From positions 2,976,001 through 3,040,000 of the forward strand of contig NZ_CP168493.1 in NCBI RefSeq assembly GCF_042945595.1: DNA of 64,000 nt. The letters are read 5' to 3'. Below the pieces are notes generated by a model. The model was given only the letters and a program-made list of their open reading frames with translations, searched no databases and was not told where the DNA came from. Numbering within the stretch: the stretch's first letter is position 1; each line of letters starts with the position of its first letter. The stretch is from Psychrobacillus sp042945595 (GTDB lineage: Bacteria; Bacillota; Bacilli; Bacillales_A; Planococcaceae). A program made the translations under genes and the position numbers. Positions 34,908 through 43,845 of the stretch are shown here, in pieces.

Positions 34908-34976
34908 TCATTTTACGTCAAATGGTAGGTATGAAAAATTTATTAAGTTGTTTGTCATATCTTTTAAACGAATCAT
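34908..34976 (-). CDS. Leader peptide 1 of the ABC exporter operon (22 aa), hidden ribosome site
   Basis: A 22-codon frame starting at the ATG at 34976 with GGAGG 8 bases upstream; the peptide starts MIRLKDMTNN and ends YLPFDVK. Its ribosome site and the first two bases of its start codon lie in one arm of an inverted repeat (34975-34993). The other arm (34920-34939) is inside its own last codons: 19 paired bases with a single bulge. The frame can only be read if this hairpin opens. Translation is not proven. Confidence 0.55.
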   Translation of the reverse strand: MIRLKDMTNNLINFSYLPFDVK

Positions 34977-35015
34977 TTTTCATACCTCCATTTCCAATTT
35001 ATTTAGTGTCCCTTA

Positions 35016-35045
35016 ACATTAGCACATGGAAATTTCCATTGTCAA
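35016..35045 (-). promoter_or_regulatory. Promoter with 14-bp palindromic operator for the ABC exporter leader
   Basis: TTGACA (35040-35045) and TAATGT (35016-35021) are 18 bases apart on the minus strand. Almost the entire spacer is the perfect palindrome ATGGAAATTTCCAT (35026-35039), well placed for a repressor. This adds a DNA-level switch to the RNA leader below it. The binding protein is unknown. Confidence 0.65.
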
Positions 35046-35165
35046 TACTTTTTGAAAAAAGGAATAATTTAAAATTCTCCTTAGTGTATTGCGCCAAGAT
35101 TTTTAAGAAGCTTGCTCGAAAAGTCTATTGCATCCTCTGAAGGATTTAGAATTGCCACTTTATTG

Positions 35166-36323
35166 TTAAATTATATGTAGCGCTACTCCAAGAAGTGCAC
35201 TTATTAATACTACTTTAAAAGGTGTCCATTTATACACGTTAAGTAGAGTAAATGTTATCAGTACTATAACAAAATCGATTGGATTTTTCACGGTACTTGT
35301 GAAAACTGGATCATATAATGCTGCAAGTAGTATTCCTACTACTGCAGAGTTTACTCCTTTTAACGCTCCTTGAATTCCCTTTTTAGCACGTATCATAGAC
35401 CAGAAAGGTAAAGTTCCGATTACTAGTAAAAAAGAGGGTAAAAACATCGCAATGACAGCAACGAAAGCACCCATAGGACCAGCTGTAACTTGTCCTAAAA
35501 ATCCTGCGATTGTGAAAAGGGGTCCGGGAACTGCTTGAGCTACACCATACCCAGCAAGAAATATCTGTGGTGAAACATCCACTTCTCTCTGTAGCATTGG
35601 TAAAACAACATGACCACCACCGAATACAATAGAACCAACACGAAAATATGTATCAAATAATGAGTAATAAACAGATTGGACAAATGGCTTGAAAACTGGC
35701 AATAAAATAAGTAAGGTAAATAATAAAATCCAACTAATAATTCCAGTCTTTTTACCGACCGTAAGTGGCATCTTTAAAGGAGTCCTCACTACTTCATTTT
35801 TAAAATAAAAATTACCAAACAGACCTGCAGCAATAATAATCCCAATTTGTCCAATAGCTGTAGGAATGAGAAATGTGCATATGGCACAAACCATAGCAAT
35901 GGAAATTCTTGTACGGTCAGGAGCAAGTGACTTCTGCATTCCTACTAATGCATGAGCAACAACGGCAACAGCGGCAATTTTCAGTCCTTGAATCCAACCA
36001 CTATCAAACGAACCAGTAGAACTTACAAACATTGCAAATAGCAGAAGAATAATAACAGATGGCATTGTAAAACCTAACCAAGAAACGATGCCCCCTAATA
36101 ATCCTCCTCTTAATAAACCAATCGAAATTCCTACTTGAGAGGATGCAGGTCCAGGTAAAAACTGACATAGCGCAACTATTTCCGCATATAATTTATCGTC
36201 TAACCATTTTCGTTTTTGCACATATTCTTCTCGAAAATAGCCAATATGAGCAGAAGGGCCCCCAAATGATGTTAATCCAAGCTTTATTGCTACTTTCATT
36301 ATTTCAACATAGTTGTTTTTCAA
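35166..36323 (-). CDS. Chromate-transporter family protein
   Basis: A 385-aa protein made of two homologous membrane halves, the fused (long-chain) form of the CHR family. Half 1 has FGGPSAHIGYFREEYV and FLPGPASSQVGISIG; half 2 has the matching FGGGHVVLPMLQREV and AVPGPLFTIAGFLG. Family members export chromate or related oxyanions, though many have other uncertain roles. The TTG start at 36323 follows GGGGG by about 9 bases. It is a single gene, divergent from the CNNM-type gene. Confidence 0.9.
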   Translation of the reverse strand: MKNNYVEIMKVAIKLGLTSFGGPSAHIGYFREEYVQKRKWLDDKLYAEIVALCQFLPGPASSQVGISIGLLRGGLLGGIVSWLGFTMPSVIILLLFAMFVSSTGSFDSGWIQGLKIAAVAVVAHALVGMQKSLAPDRTRISIAMVCAICTFLIPTAIGQIGIIIAAGLFGNFYFKNEVVRTPLKMPLTVGKKTGIISWILLFTLLILLPVFKPFVQSVYYSLFDTYFRVGSIVFGGGHVVLPMLQREVDVSPQIFLAGYGVAQAVPGPLFTIAGFLGQVTAGPMGAFVAVIAMFLPSFLLVIGTLPFWSMIRAKKGIQGALKGVNSAVVGILLAALYDPVFTSTVKNPIDFVIVLITFTLLNVYKWTPFKVVLISALLGVALHII

Positions 36324-36505
36324 TTATTTATCCCCCGAAATTATTTCTTTTATTATCCTATAAAACTAGCAAATTGATTTTTAAGTTTATGTAAATTTCA
36401 TTGTATATAGAGTTGTAATGTAAATATACCCATTGTAAGTAGAAAGATTTGTATTTTACTTTGCATTATTTTATTATTAAAACTATAAACTATTTTTTAG
36501 AAAAC

Positions 36506-36555
36506 AGGAGGTGTACACTTTGTTCTACCCCCCATTTGGGTTAGGAACAAAGTAA
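36506..36555 (+). promoter_or_regulatory. Short leader frame with hairpin upstream of the CNNM-type gene
   Basis: AGGAGG (36506-36511) lies 8 bases before a TTG at 36520 that opens an 11-codon frame, MFYPPFGLGTK, ending at 36555. The coding bases form a hairpin (CTTTGTTC with GAACAAAG, plus CCC/GGG inside, 36518-36552). The main gene starts at TTG 36560, only 4 bases after the leader stop, and has no good ribosome site of its own, so translation is probably coupled to the leader. Confidence 0.6.
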
Positions 36556-36559
36556 TTAT

Positions 36560-37903
36560 TTGGACATAGCCATACGATTGACAGCATTTGCTGTCTTAAT
36601 CGCGTTCACTGCATTTTTCGTTGCTAGTGAATTTGCAATTGTTAAAGTAAGAACGACTAGAATTGATCAGCTTGTTGCTGAAGGAAACAAAAATGCATTA
36701 AATGCAAAAAAACTTGTTTCCAATTTGGATGAATATTTATCTGCTTGTCAGCTCGGTATCACAATTACTGCTTTAGGATTAGGGTGGCTTGGTGAACCGA
36801 CCATAGAAGCATTATTGCATCCAGTTTTTGAGTTTTTTGTTCTTCCAGAGAGTGTTATCTCTGTACTCTCATTTATCATTGCATTTTCACTCGTAACCTT
36901 TATACATGTAGTAGTTGGAGAATTAACTCCAAAAACATTTGCTATTCAAAAAGCCGAAGAAATAGCACTAGCTGTTGCCAAACCTTTAATTATCTTTGAT
37001 CATATAATGTATCCAGTTATTAGAGGGATGAACGGCTCTGCACGTTTCTTAGCTGTTCGTGTATTTGGTTTAAAATCGGTTTCCGAATCGGAAGTAGCCC
37101 ATTCAGAGGAAGAGCTCCGCATGATACTTTCCGAGAGTTTTAAAGGTGGAGAAATCAACCAAGCGGAATATAAATATGTAAATAAGATCTTTGAATTTGA
37201 CGATCGACTTGCAAAAGAAATAATGGTTCCTAGAACTGAAATTATTTCGATTGATAAAGATTTTACATTAAATGAAGTATTTGAACTAATAGGTGTGGAA
37301 CAATATACAAGGTACCCAATAACAGATGGTGATAAGGATCACATTATTGGACTTGTGAATATGAAAAACTTATTAACTGCTTATATAAAAAATCCTGAAA
37401 ATGCTACAACACCAGTAAGTGATTATATGCAACCGATTATTCGTGTAATTGAAACGATGCCGATCGCTGATTTATTACTTAAAATTCAACGGGAAAGAAT
37501 TCATATGGCTGTCTTAATGGACGAATATGGTGGTACTTCTGGTCTTGTTACAATAGAAGATATTATTGAAGAAATTGTCGGTGATATTCGCGACGAATTT
37601 GATACAGATGAACTTCCGGAAGTTCAAAAAATCGGAGAAAACCATTATATTGTCGATGCAAAAATGTTGATCGAAAATGTAAATAACCTTCTTGACATTA
37701 ACATTGACGAAGAAGACATTGATACAATTGGCGGTTGGTTTATGACAAAAAGCTATGATGCCGTTAAAGGTGAGAAGATAATTGAACAAGGCTTTGAATT
37801 TATGGTGAAAGATATTGATGGTCATCATATTCAATACCTAGAAATAATAAAAATTGCTCCTTCTGATGAAAACTTAGAGGAAGATTCATTAAACGAACAA
37901 TAA
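36560..37903 (+). CDS. CNNM/CorC-type membrane protein with CBS pair (hemolysin family, YhdP-like)
   Basis: A 447-aa protein. The N-terminal CNNM transmembrane domain (about 1-200) starts in the standard way (FFVASEFAIVKVRTTRID) and has GELTPKTFAIQKAE. Two CBS domains (about 215-335) follow, IMVPRTEIISID and MAVLMDEYGGTSGLVTIEDI, then the CorC_HlyC domain (355-430). Relatives such as B. subtilis MpfA/YhdP take part in Mg2+ efflux. The TTG start at 36560 is fixed by homology of the first residues. A short leader frame precedes it. Confidence 0.9.
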   Translation: MDIAIRLTAFAVLIAFTAFFVASEFAIVKVRTTRIDQLVAEGNKNALNAKKLVSNLDEYLSACQLGITITALGLGWLGEPTIEALLHPVFEFFVLPESVISVLSFIIAFSLVTFIHVVVGELTPKTFAIQKAEEIALAVAKPLIIFDHIMYPVIRGMNGSARFLAVRVFGLKSVSESEVAHSEEELRMILSESFKGGEINQAEYKYVNKIFEFDDRLAKEIMVPRTEIISIDKDFTLNEVFELIGVEQYTRYPITDGDKDHIIGLVNMKNLLTAYIKNPENATTPVSDYMQPIIRVIETMPIADLLLKIQRERIHMAVLMDEYGGTSGLVTIEDIIEEIVGDIRDEFDTDELPEVQKIGENHYIVDAKMLIENVNNLLDINIDEEDIDTIGGWFMTKSYDAVKGEKIIEQGFEFMVKDIDGHHIQYLEIIKIAPSDENLEEDSLNEQ

Positions 37904-37910
37904 CAGTTAG

Positions 37911-37935
37911 CGACTCCCAATTTGGGAGTCGTTTT
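37911..37935 (+). terminator. Terminator of the CNNM-type gene
   Basis: A 10-bp stem CGACTCCCAA/TTGGGAGTCG with a one-base loop core, followed by TTTTC. The 37936-38045 stretch shows nothing else. Confidence 0.82.
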
Positions 37936-38045
37936 CTTATTCCTAAAAATGTTGCGAGGGTGATTGGAGCTATGAAGTGGGAAAAGGTGATTGAGTAAGC
38001 AAATGATTTTCTGTGATTGATCGATTCTCCATTTTCCAAGGTAAA

Positions 38046-38086
38046 AAACACGGTGCATTGCAACAATTTTGCGGTGCACCGTGTTT
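38046..38086 (-). terminator. Terminator of yhcYZ
   Basis: A 12-bp stem AAACACGGTGCA/TGCACCGTGTTT with a T run on the minus strand, directly after the yhcZ stop. Confidence 0.85.
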
Positions 38087-38087
38087 C

Positions 38088-38735
38088 TTATTGTCCACTT
38101 GGTTCTGTTAATCCATGTTTCACAGCATACAGAGCAGCTTGGGTTCGATCTTGTACTTGAAGCTTAGCAAATATATTCGATATATGTGTTTTCACTGTTT
38201 TTTCTGTTACGAACAAAGAGGATGCTATTTCTCGATTACTTTTTCCTTTTGTAAGTTCTGACAACACATCTTGTTCTCTTGGTGTTAAAGAATATTCTTC
38301 ATGTGGCAATAATTCCACTGGTTCATATTTCTTTTGCAGTTGTGTTGTTGCATCAGGATGTAATGTATTTTCCCCACGCATTAATTTACGGATAGCTTCT
38401 GCCAAATCATCTGGTTCAATGTCTTTTAATTGATACCCTGCTGCTCCAGCTTTCAGTGCTGGTATGACATGATCCCGATCAGAAAAACTTGTAAGCATTA
38501 ATATTTGAATTTCTGGATGTTTTGCTTTTATATGCTTCGTTGCTTGGATGCCATCCATTTCTGGCATCACTAAATCCATTAACACAACGTCTGGCTTAAG
38601 GATCTCAGTTAATTCTACTGCTTCTCTACCATTTTTCGCTTCTCCAATAATGTCCATATCTTTTTGGGTCTTTAAAAAGAACATTAATCCTCTTCTTACA
38701 ACATGATGATCGTCAGCAATTAATACTCGTATCAT
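38088..38735 (-). CDS. yhcZ: NarL/LuxR-type response regulator YhcZ
   Basis: A 215-aa regulator. The receiver domain has IADDHHVVRRG, the acceptor Asp in VVLMDLVMPEMDG (near 54), and the later Thr/Ser and Lys sites (MLTSFSD, YQLKD). The LuxR HTH is at about 150-210 (LTPREQDVLSELTKGKSNRE). The ATG at 38735 follows GGAGGGA. It forms an operon with the GAF-domain kinase just upstream, the same pair and place as B. subtilis yhcYZ. Targets unknown. Confidence 0.92.
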   Translation of the reverse strand: MIRVLIADDHHVVRRGLMFFLKTQKDMDIIGEAKNGREAVELTEILKPDVVLMDLVMPEMDGIQATKHIKAKHPEIQILMLTSFSDRDHVIPALKAGAAGYQLKDIEPDDLAEAIRKLMRGENTLHPDATTQLQKKYEPVELLPHEEYSLTPREQDVLSELTKGKSNREIASSLFVTEKTVKTHISNIFAKLQVQDRTQAALYAVKHGLTEPSGQ

Positions 38736-38746
38736 GTAATTCCCTC

Positions 38747-39862
38747 CTAGTAAGGTAAACGCACTAAAATTTCCGTTCCTTTATTCCATCCCGTCACCCA
38801 ATCAACTGTTCCTCCAACGGAATATGCTCGGTCTCGCATACTTTGTAAACCAATAGAAGGCAATTTCTTCGATTCGTTTATATGAAATCCACAACCTTCG
38901 TCTTTTATCACTAACAATACATCTGTAAGGGTAACCGTTAAATAGAGCTCCGCCTTTAACACACCAGCGTGTTTACGAATATTGTTCAATGCTTCCTGTG
39001 TAATACGAAATAAAGTTTCTTCCATACTTGCTGGTAAGTTTATGACACCTTTCACATTGACAGTAAGTGTTAATCCTAATATATCGCCGTAACCTTTTAT
39101 GCCTTCCATTATTCCAGTTTCCAACCCCTTCGGACGAAGCTGCCAAATAAGTGCGCGCATTTCAGTTAAAGCATCTTGCGTTAAATATTGTATTTCTTTA
39201 AATGTGTCTTTTATTTCTTGTTGTTCCGTCATTTCCACTCCGCCACGTGCAGTTAAAGTGACCGAAAATAATAATTGATTGACGGAATCATGCAAGTCAC
39301 GTGCTAAACGATTTCTTTCTTGCACAAGCGCTACTTGCTGCTCCTGTTTCGTCAAGTATATTCGCTTAATAGCAGATCCAATTTGAAAGGCAACAGACTC
39401 GAGTAATGCAAGTTCACCTTCTGAAAATCGAATTGTATTTGGTGTAGCAACATTCAAAAGACCAAAACTTTCTTGTCCAGATTGTAAAGGAACGGTTGCA
39501 TGATGTGTGATGTCATTTGTGTCTTCATTGTTCTTCTTTCTTGCATTGACAATTCGTTTACACTCAATAATATTAGATGCCTTCTTTAGTTCACCGTTTT
39601 GAAATCTGGAAACACACCAGCATCCACCTTTTTGCAAATGCATGCACTCATTCCGCTTTAGTGCATTTGGTAATTTGTCATGTGCAATAAGCTGTTGCTT
39701 TCCTTTTTTATCAATAAAGAAAATCCAGCCTGTCTCAAAGAGAGTACCTTCTAAAAGCTTTTGAAGTGCTCCTTGTAGCATTTGTTCCATATCTGTTTCT
39801 TCATTTAGAAACTCTGCAATTTCTTTCAGTAATCCTATGTTTGAGAGTTCATTTGACTGCAT
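38747..39862 (-). CDS. yhcY: GAF-domain histidine kinase YhcY
   Basis: A 371-aa soluble kinase. The GAF domain (about 10-160) has a Cys-rich part (NECMHLQKGGCWCVSRF) that might bind a metal, cluster or redox signal. Then come the HisKA_3 box (ERNRLARDLHDSVNQLLFS) and an ATPase domain (NIRKHAG, DEGCGF, GLQSMRDRA). The ATG at 39862 is chosen because GGAGGAG lies 7 bases upstream; an ATG 38 codons earlier has none. It has no membrane helix, so it senses a cytoplasmic cue. The 11-base gap to yhcZ shows co-transcription. Confidence 0.9.
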   Translation of the reverse strand: MQSNELSNIGLLKEIAEFLNEETDMEQMLQGALQKLLEGTLFETGWIFFIDKKGKQQLIAHDKLPNALKRNECMHLQKGGCWCVSRFQNGELKKASNIIECKRIVNARKKNNEDTNDITHHATVPLQSGQESFGLLNVATPNTIRFSEGELALLESVAFQIGSAIKRIYLTKQEQQVALVQERNRLARDLHDSVNQLLFSVTLTARGGVEMTEQQEIKDTFKEIQYLTQDALTEMRALIWQLRPKGLETGIMEGIKGYGDILGLTLTVNVKGVINLPASMEETLFRITQEALNNIRKHAGVLKAELYLTVTLTDVLLVIKDEGCGFHINESKKLPSIGLQSMRDRAYSVGGTVDWVTGWNKGTEILVRLPY

Positions 39863-39954
39863 GTTAAACTCCTCCATGTACTTGTTGCCTATGTATTTCA
39901 TCTTATCATTTATTGTTACATGACTGTAAAAACTAAGCATCATACTTTTGACTG

Positions 39955-39997
39955 AAAAAAATCCGGAAAAGCACAAGTAGTACTTTCCCGGATTTCA
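39955..39997 (-). terminator. Terminator of pgcA
   Basis: AAATCCGG/CCGGATTT ends of a hairpin (39959-39966 with 39990-39997) with a seven-T run on the minus strand. It separates pgcA from yhcYZ. Confidence 0.8.
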
Positions 39998-40001
39998 TGA
40001 T

Positions 40002-41738
40002 TTATTCTTTTAAGTACCGATTCATCTCATCAGTAAATGCATGTTTCAATGCTTCTAGTTTTTCAATGCTTTCTGTCTCGGACTCACTTGTCACTCCAAA
40101 ATAATATTTAATCTTAGGCTCCGTTCCACTTGGTCTTACACATACCCATGAACCATCGGCTAGGAAGTATTTGATTACATTCGATTTTGGCAATAAAAGC
40201 GGCTCCGCTTCTCGACCGTCTGTAAACGTTCGTAATGAAGTTAAATAATCCTCATGTGATTGCACCGCAACCCCAGCAATTTCGGTTAACTGATTCATAC
40301 GAATTTGTTCTAGTAAGCTATTAATCGAATTCGACCCACTTACCCCTTTTTTCGTGACAGATACTAGCCCTTCTAAATAATAGCCATGTCTTTCGTATAA
40401 GGTATGTAATACATCTACTAGAGTCAAACCTTGCCCTTTATAGTAAGCAGCAGCTTCGATTATTGCTAGTATACTTTGTATCGCATCTTTATCCCTAGCA
40501 AAACTTTTTACTAAATAGCCATAGCTTTCTTCGTAGCCAAATAAAAACTCAAATTCTTTCGTTTCCTCATATTGCTTAATCTTTTCACCAATAAATTTAA
40601 ATCCTGTCAATACATCTTCTGTACTTGCACCGTGATACTCCGCAATCACTCTTCCTAAATCAGAGGTCACAATCGTTTTAAAAACACGACCTTTTGCAGG
40701 CATTGTGCCCTTTTCTTTTCTTTGTGTCAATAAATATTCGATTAAAATGGCACCTGTTTGATTGCCTGTTAAAAGTTTATATCCTTCTTCTGTTTTCACT
40801 GCTAGTCCTACACGGTCTCCATCAGGATCTGCAGCAACTAGAATGTCGGCATCGTATTTTTCACCATAATGAATCGCATATTCAAAAGCACTATGTTCTT
40901 CCGGGTTTGGAGATTTCACTGTAGGGAATTCACCATTTGGCTCCATTTGTTCTGCTACATAATGGATATGTTTATATCCGCACTCACTTAATATGCGGCT
41001 GACAGTATGACCAGATGCCCCGTGTAGTGGAGTAAATACTACTTTTAATTCGGTAGTTGCAGCAAGGGATGGATTTTCTTGCACTGTTTTCAATTCATTC
41101 ATATAAGCTTTATCTAATTCTTCATCTAAATGAATAATTAAGGTTTCGTCAATAGCGTTTTGTTTGATTAACAGCGCATCTCCAGCTTGATTGACATATT
41201 GAATGACAGCATCTGCATCCTTCAAATTTAACTGGGCACCGTCTTCTCCATATACTTTATATCCATTGTATTCAGGAGGATTATGGCTTGCCGTAATCAC
41301 AATCCCCATGAATGCATGTAGTTTTCGAACCGAATAAGACAACTGAGGTGTCGTTCTAGGCTCGCTATATAAATAAGCTTTTATGCCATTTGAAGCGAGT
41401 GTATTAGCCGCTTCTCTTGCAAACTCTGGAGAAAATCTGCGACTATCATATGCAATGACTACTCCCCGATTCATCGCATCCGCTCCAGCTGCTTGTATAT
41501 ATCCAGCTAATCCGGAGGTAGCTTTACGAATCGTATATGTATTCATACGATTCGTTCCTGCTCCAATTTCCCCGCGCATTCCACCAGTTCCAAACTCCAA
41601 ATCACGGTGAAATGCATCCTCTAATTGTTTCTCATCTTTTGCTAATAGCTGAAGATTCTCTTTCCAAATAGGCTCTAATTCAGAAAAGCTATTCCATTGT
41701 TCGAATAACTGTTTATATGACATTTCATGAAACCCCAT
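40002..41738 (-). CDS. pgcA: Alpha-phosphoglucomutase
   Basis: A 578-aa phosphohexomutase that interconverts glucose-6-phosphate and glucose-1-phosphate, feeding UDP-glucose for teichoic acid and glycolipid anchors. The four signature loops are seen: catalytic Ser in ITASHNPPEYNGYK, metal-binding DPDGDR, sugar-binding GYEESYG and phosphate-binding RPSGTEPK. Start uncertain: ATG at 41738, or ATG five codons later, which is better spaced from GGGG. B. subtilis pgcA (yhxB) is also beside yhcY. It lies 4 bases after the yhcX stop codon. Confidence 0.94.
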   Translation of the reverse strand: MGFHEMSYKQLFEQWNSFSELEPIWKENLQLLAKDEKQLEDAFHRDLEFGTGGMRGEIGAGTNRMNTYTIRKATSGLAGYIQAAGADAMNRGVVIAYDSRRFSPEFAREAANTLASNGIKAYLYSEPRTTPQLSYSVRKLHAFMGIVITASHNPPEYNGYKVYGEDGAQLNLKDADAVIQYVNQAGDALLIKQNAIDETLIIHLDEELDKAYMNELKTVQENPSLAATTELKVVFTPLHGASGHTVSRILSECGYKHIHYVAEQMEPNGEFPTVKSPNPEEHSAFEYAIHYGEKYDADILVAADPDGDRVGLAVKTEEGYKLLTGNQTGAILIEYLLTQRKEKGTMPAKGRVFKTIVTSDLGRVIAEYHGASTEDVLTGFKFIGEKIKQYEETKEFEFLFGYEESYGYLVKSFARDKDAIQSILAIIEAAAYYKGQGLTLVDVLHTLYERHGYYLEGLVSVTKKGVSGSNSINSLLEQIRMNQLTEIAGVAVQSHEDYLTSLRTFTDGREAEPLLLPKSNVIKYFLADGSWVCVRPSGTEPKIKYYFGVTSESETESIEKLEALKHAFTDEMNRYLKE

Positions 41739-41741
41739 TCC

Positions 41742-43283
41742 TTACTTTTTATAATCAATCTCATATACGTCATGGCGGCGATCTTTCAAATGCTTAACTG
41801 TCCCATCTTGACGTTGACGTCTTAAAATTTCTAAATCGACATCCCCGATTAACACCATTTCTAAATTAGGTTCTGTTTCGCCAACAATTCCATCCCGTGC
41901 AAATTCAAAATCAGAAGGTGCAAAAATAGCAGACTGTGCGTATTGAATATCCATATTCTCCGTTTGCGGCAAGTTTCCTACTGTACCAGAGATGACCGTA
42001 TAAATTTGATTTTCAACTGCTCGAGCTTGTGCACAGTAACGAACACGTAAGTATCCTTGACGATCTTCCGTACAAAATGGAGTGAAAATAATATTCGCAC
42101 CCATATCCGTTGCAATCCGAGCAAGTTCAGGAAATTCTATATCATAACAAATTTGAATAGCAATTTTTCCGCAATCTGTATCAAATACTTTTACAGAATC
42201 CCCCGCACTAATTCCCCACCATTTACGTTCATTCGGTGTAATATGGATTTTATACTGCTTGTCAATAGAACCATCACGGTGAAATAAATATGCAATATTA
42301 TAGATTTCTTCATTTTCTTCTTCCACAAAGTGGGACCCCGCAATAATATTAATATTATAACGCACAGCTAAATCGGAAAATAACTCCATATATTGCGGTG
42401 TATATTCCGTTAACTTACGAACAGCTTGACTTGGTGAAGGTTCATCTAAAAATGACATTAATTGCGTTGTAAAAATTTCGGGAAACACAACGAAATCGGA
42501 TTGTGCATCTGAAGCTACATCTACAAAGTACTCACATTGGTTTGCAAATTCTTCAAACGAATTAATTTTACGCATCATATACTGTACTGCACAAATCCGA
42601 ACTGGATAGCTCGTTTTAAAATGACGCTTTGAAAGTGGGATATAATCAACATTATTCCATTCCATCAATGTAGCGTATTTAACGGATGCCTTATCGTCTG
42701 GCAAATAGTTTGGGTTGATACGCATCAATGTAAATCCGTTCATTAACTGAAATGTAAGTACTGGATCATATAATTTATGTCTTGATACAGCCGTCACATA
42801 TTCTCTTGGCGACATTTCCTGTGAATGTTTATGAAAGTTTGGAATACGCCCACCAATTATGATCGATTTTAAATTGAACTGTCTGGCAATATCTTTTCTT
42901 CCTTCATATAGACGTTGCCCTACCTTCATTCTACGATAATTCGGATGCACCATTACTTCGATGCCATATAAGTTATACCCGTCAGGATTATGGTTTGTAA
43001 TATAGCCAGCATCCGTTACATCTGACCAAGAATGGCGATCATCGTACTCATCAAAGTTAATAATCAAACTCGAACAAGAACCAATCACTTTGCCATCTAG
43101 TTCTGCAACTAATTGTCCTTCTGGAAAAATAGTTAAGTGACTACGTAAGTGCGCTACTTCCCATGGATCCATTCCAGGGAAACAAAGACGTTGGATTTCT
43201 AAAATGGATTCTATATCTGCAAAAGACGTTTGTCTTATAATCATACTTTTTTCAAATTGGGATAGATCAAATTCTTCGGACAT
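41742..43283 (-). CDS. yhcX: GNAT acetyltransferase-nitrilase fusion YhcX
   Basis: A 513-aa two-domain protein. The N-terminal GNAT domain (about 13-200) has GIEVMVHPNYRRMKVGQRLY as its acetyl-CoA loop. The C-terminal carbon-nitrogen hydrolase domain (about 225-490) has the Glu in VVFPEIF, the Lys in the HITPNERKWWG region and the catalytic Cys in IQICYDIEFPE. The same fusion and length occur in B. subtilis YhcX. The substrates are not established; the pairing suggests acylation and amide hydrolysis on one metabolite. The ATG at 43283 follows GAGGAG. Confidence 0.92.
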   Translation of the reverse strand: MSEEFDLSQFEKSMIIRQTSFADIESILEIQRLCFPGMDPWEVAHLRSHLTIFPEGQLVAELDGKVIGSCSSLIINFDEYDDRHSWSDVTDAGYITNHNPDGYNLYGIEVMVHPNYRRMKVGQRLYEGRKDIARQFNLKSIIIGGRIPNFHKHSQEMSPREYVTAVSRHKLYDPVLTFQLMNGFTLMRINPNYLPDDKASVKYATLMEWNNVDYIPLSKRHFKTSYPVRICAVQYMMRKINSFEEFANQCEYFVDVASDAQSDFVVFPEIFTTQLMSFLDEPSPSQAVRKLTEYTPQYMELFSDLAVRYNINIIAGSHFVEEENEEIYNIAYLFHRDGSIDKQYKIHITPNERKWWGISAGDSVKVFDTDCGKIAIQICYDIEFPELARIATDMGANIIFTPFCTEDRQGYLRVRYCAQARAVENQIYTVISGTVGNLPQTENMDIQYAQSAIFAPSDFEFARDGIVGETEPNLEMVLIGDVDLEILRRQRQDGTVKHLKDRRHDVYEIDYKK

Positions 43284-43413
43284 TCTAATCGCTCCTCTAT
43301 AGTTAAGTATCTTCTATTATATCTCTCTTTACTGAACAGATAAAATATTTTACATACTTTTAAAGAACCCTTATACTTTGATTTGAGTTCAAAGTATTTT
43401 AAAGGGGCATCCT

Positions 43414-43845
43414 ATGACAAAAAAAGTGGAAAATCTATTGTTATTTATGTGGTCTGTGGCTTTAACTGCTACACTTGGTTCCTTATACTTTTCAGAAATA
43501 CGACAGTATGAACCATGTGAATTATGTTGGTATCAGCGTATTCTCATGTATCCTCTAGTCATAATCTTAGGTGTTGCATATGCACAAAAAAATGCGAAAG
43601 TTGCAGTTACTACGCTCATTTTTTCTATTATCGGAGGTTGTATATCCGCGTATCACTATAGCATTCAAAAAATAAGTTTTATGCAAGATTCCGCACCTGC
43701 TTGTGGTAGAGTACCTTGTACTAGTGACTACATAAATTATTTAGGATTTATTACGATACCATTTTTAGCTCTTATAGCATTCATTTTAATCATTATTAGT
43801 AGTGTATTGGTTTTAAGAAGTATAAAGGAGGAAAAAGTAGTATGA
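43414..43845 (+). CDS. bdbC: Disulfide-bond oxidoreductase BdbC (DsbB-like)
   Basis: A 143-aa four-helix membrane protein with both redox Cys pairs: CELCWYQR in the first periplasm-facing loop and CGRVPC in the second. It re-oxidises a partner thiol oxidase using quinone. The ATG at 43414 follows AAAGGGG. It overlaps the next gene, a thioredoxin-like protein, by 4 bases, so the two form a DsbB/DsbA-style couple for disulfide formation outside the cell. Confidence 0.92.
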   Translation: MTKKVENLLLFMWSVALTATLGSLYFSEIRQYEPCELCWYQRILMYPLVIILGVAYAQKNAKVAVTTLIFSIIGGCISAYHYSIQKISFMQDSAPACGRVPCTSDYINYLGFITIPFLALIAFILIIISSVLVLRSIKEEKVV

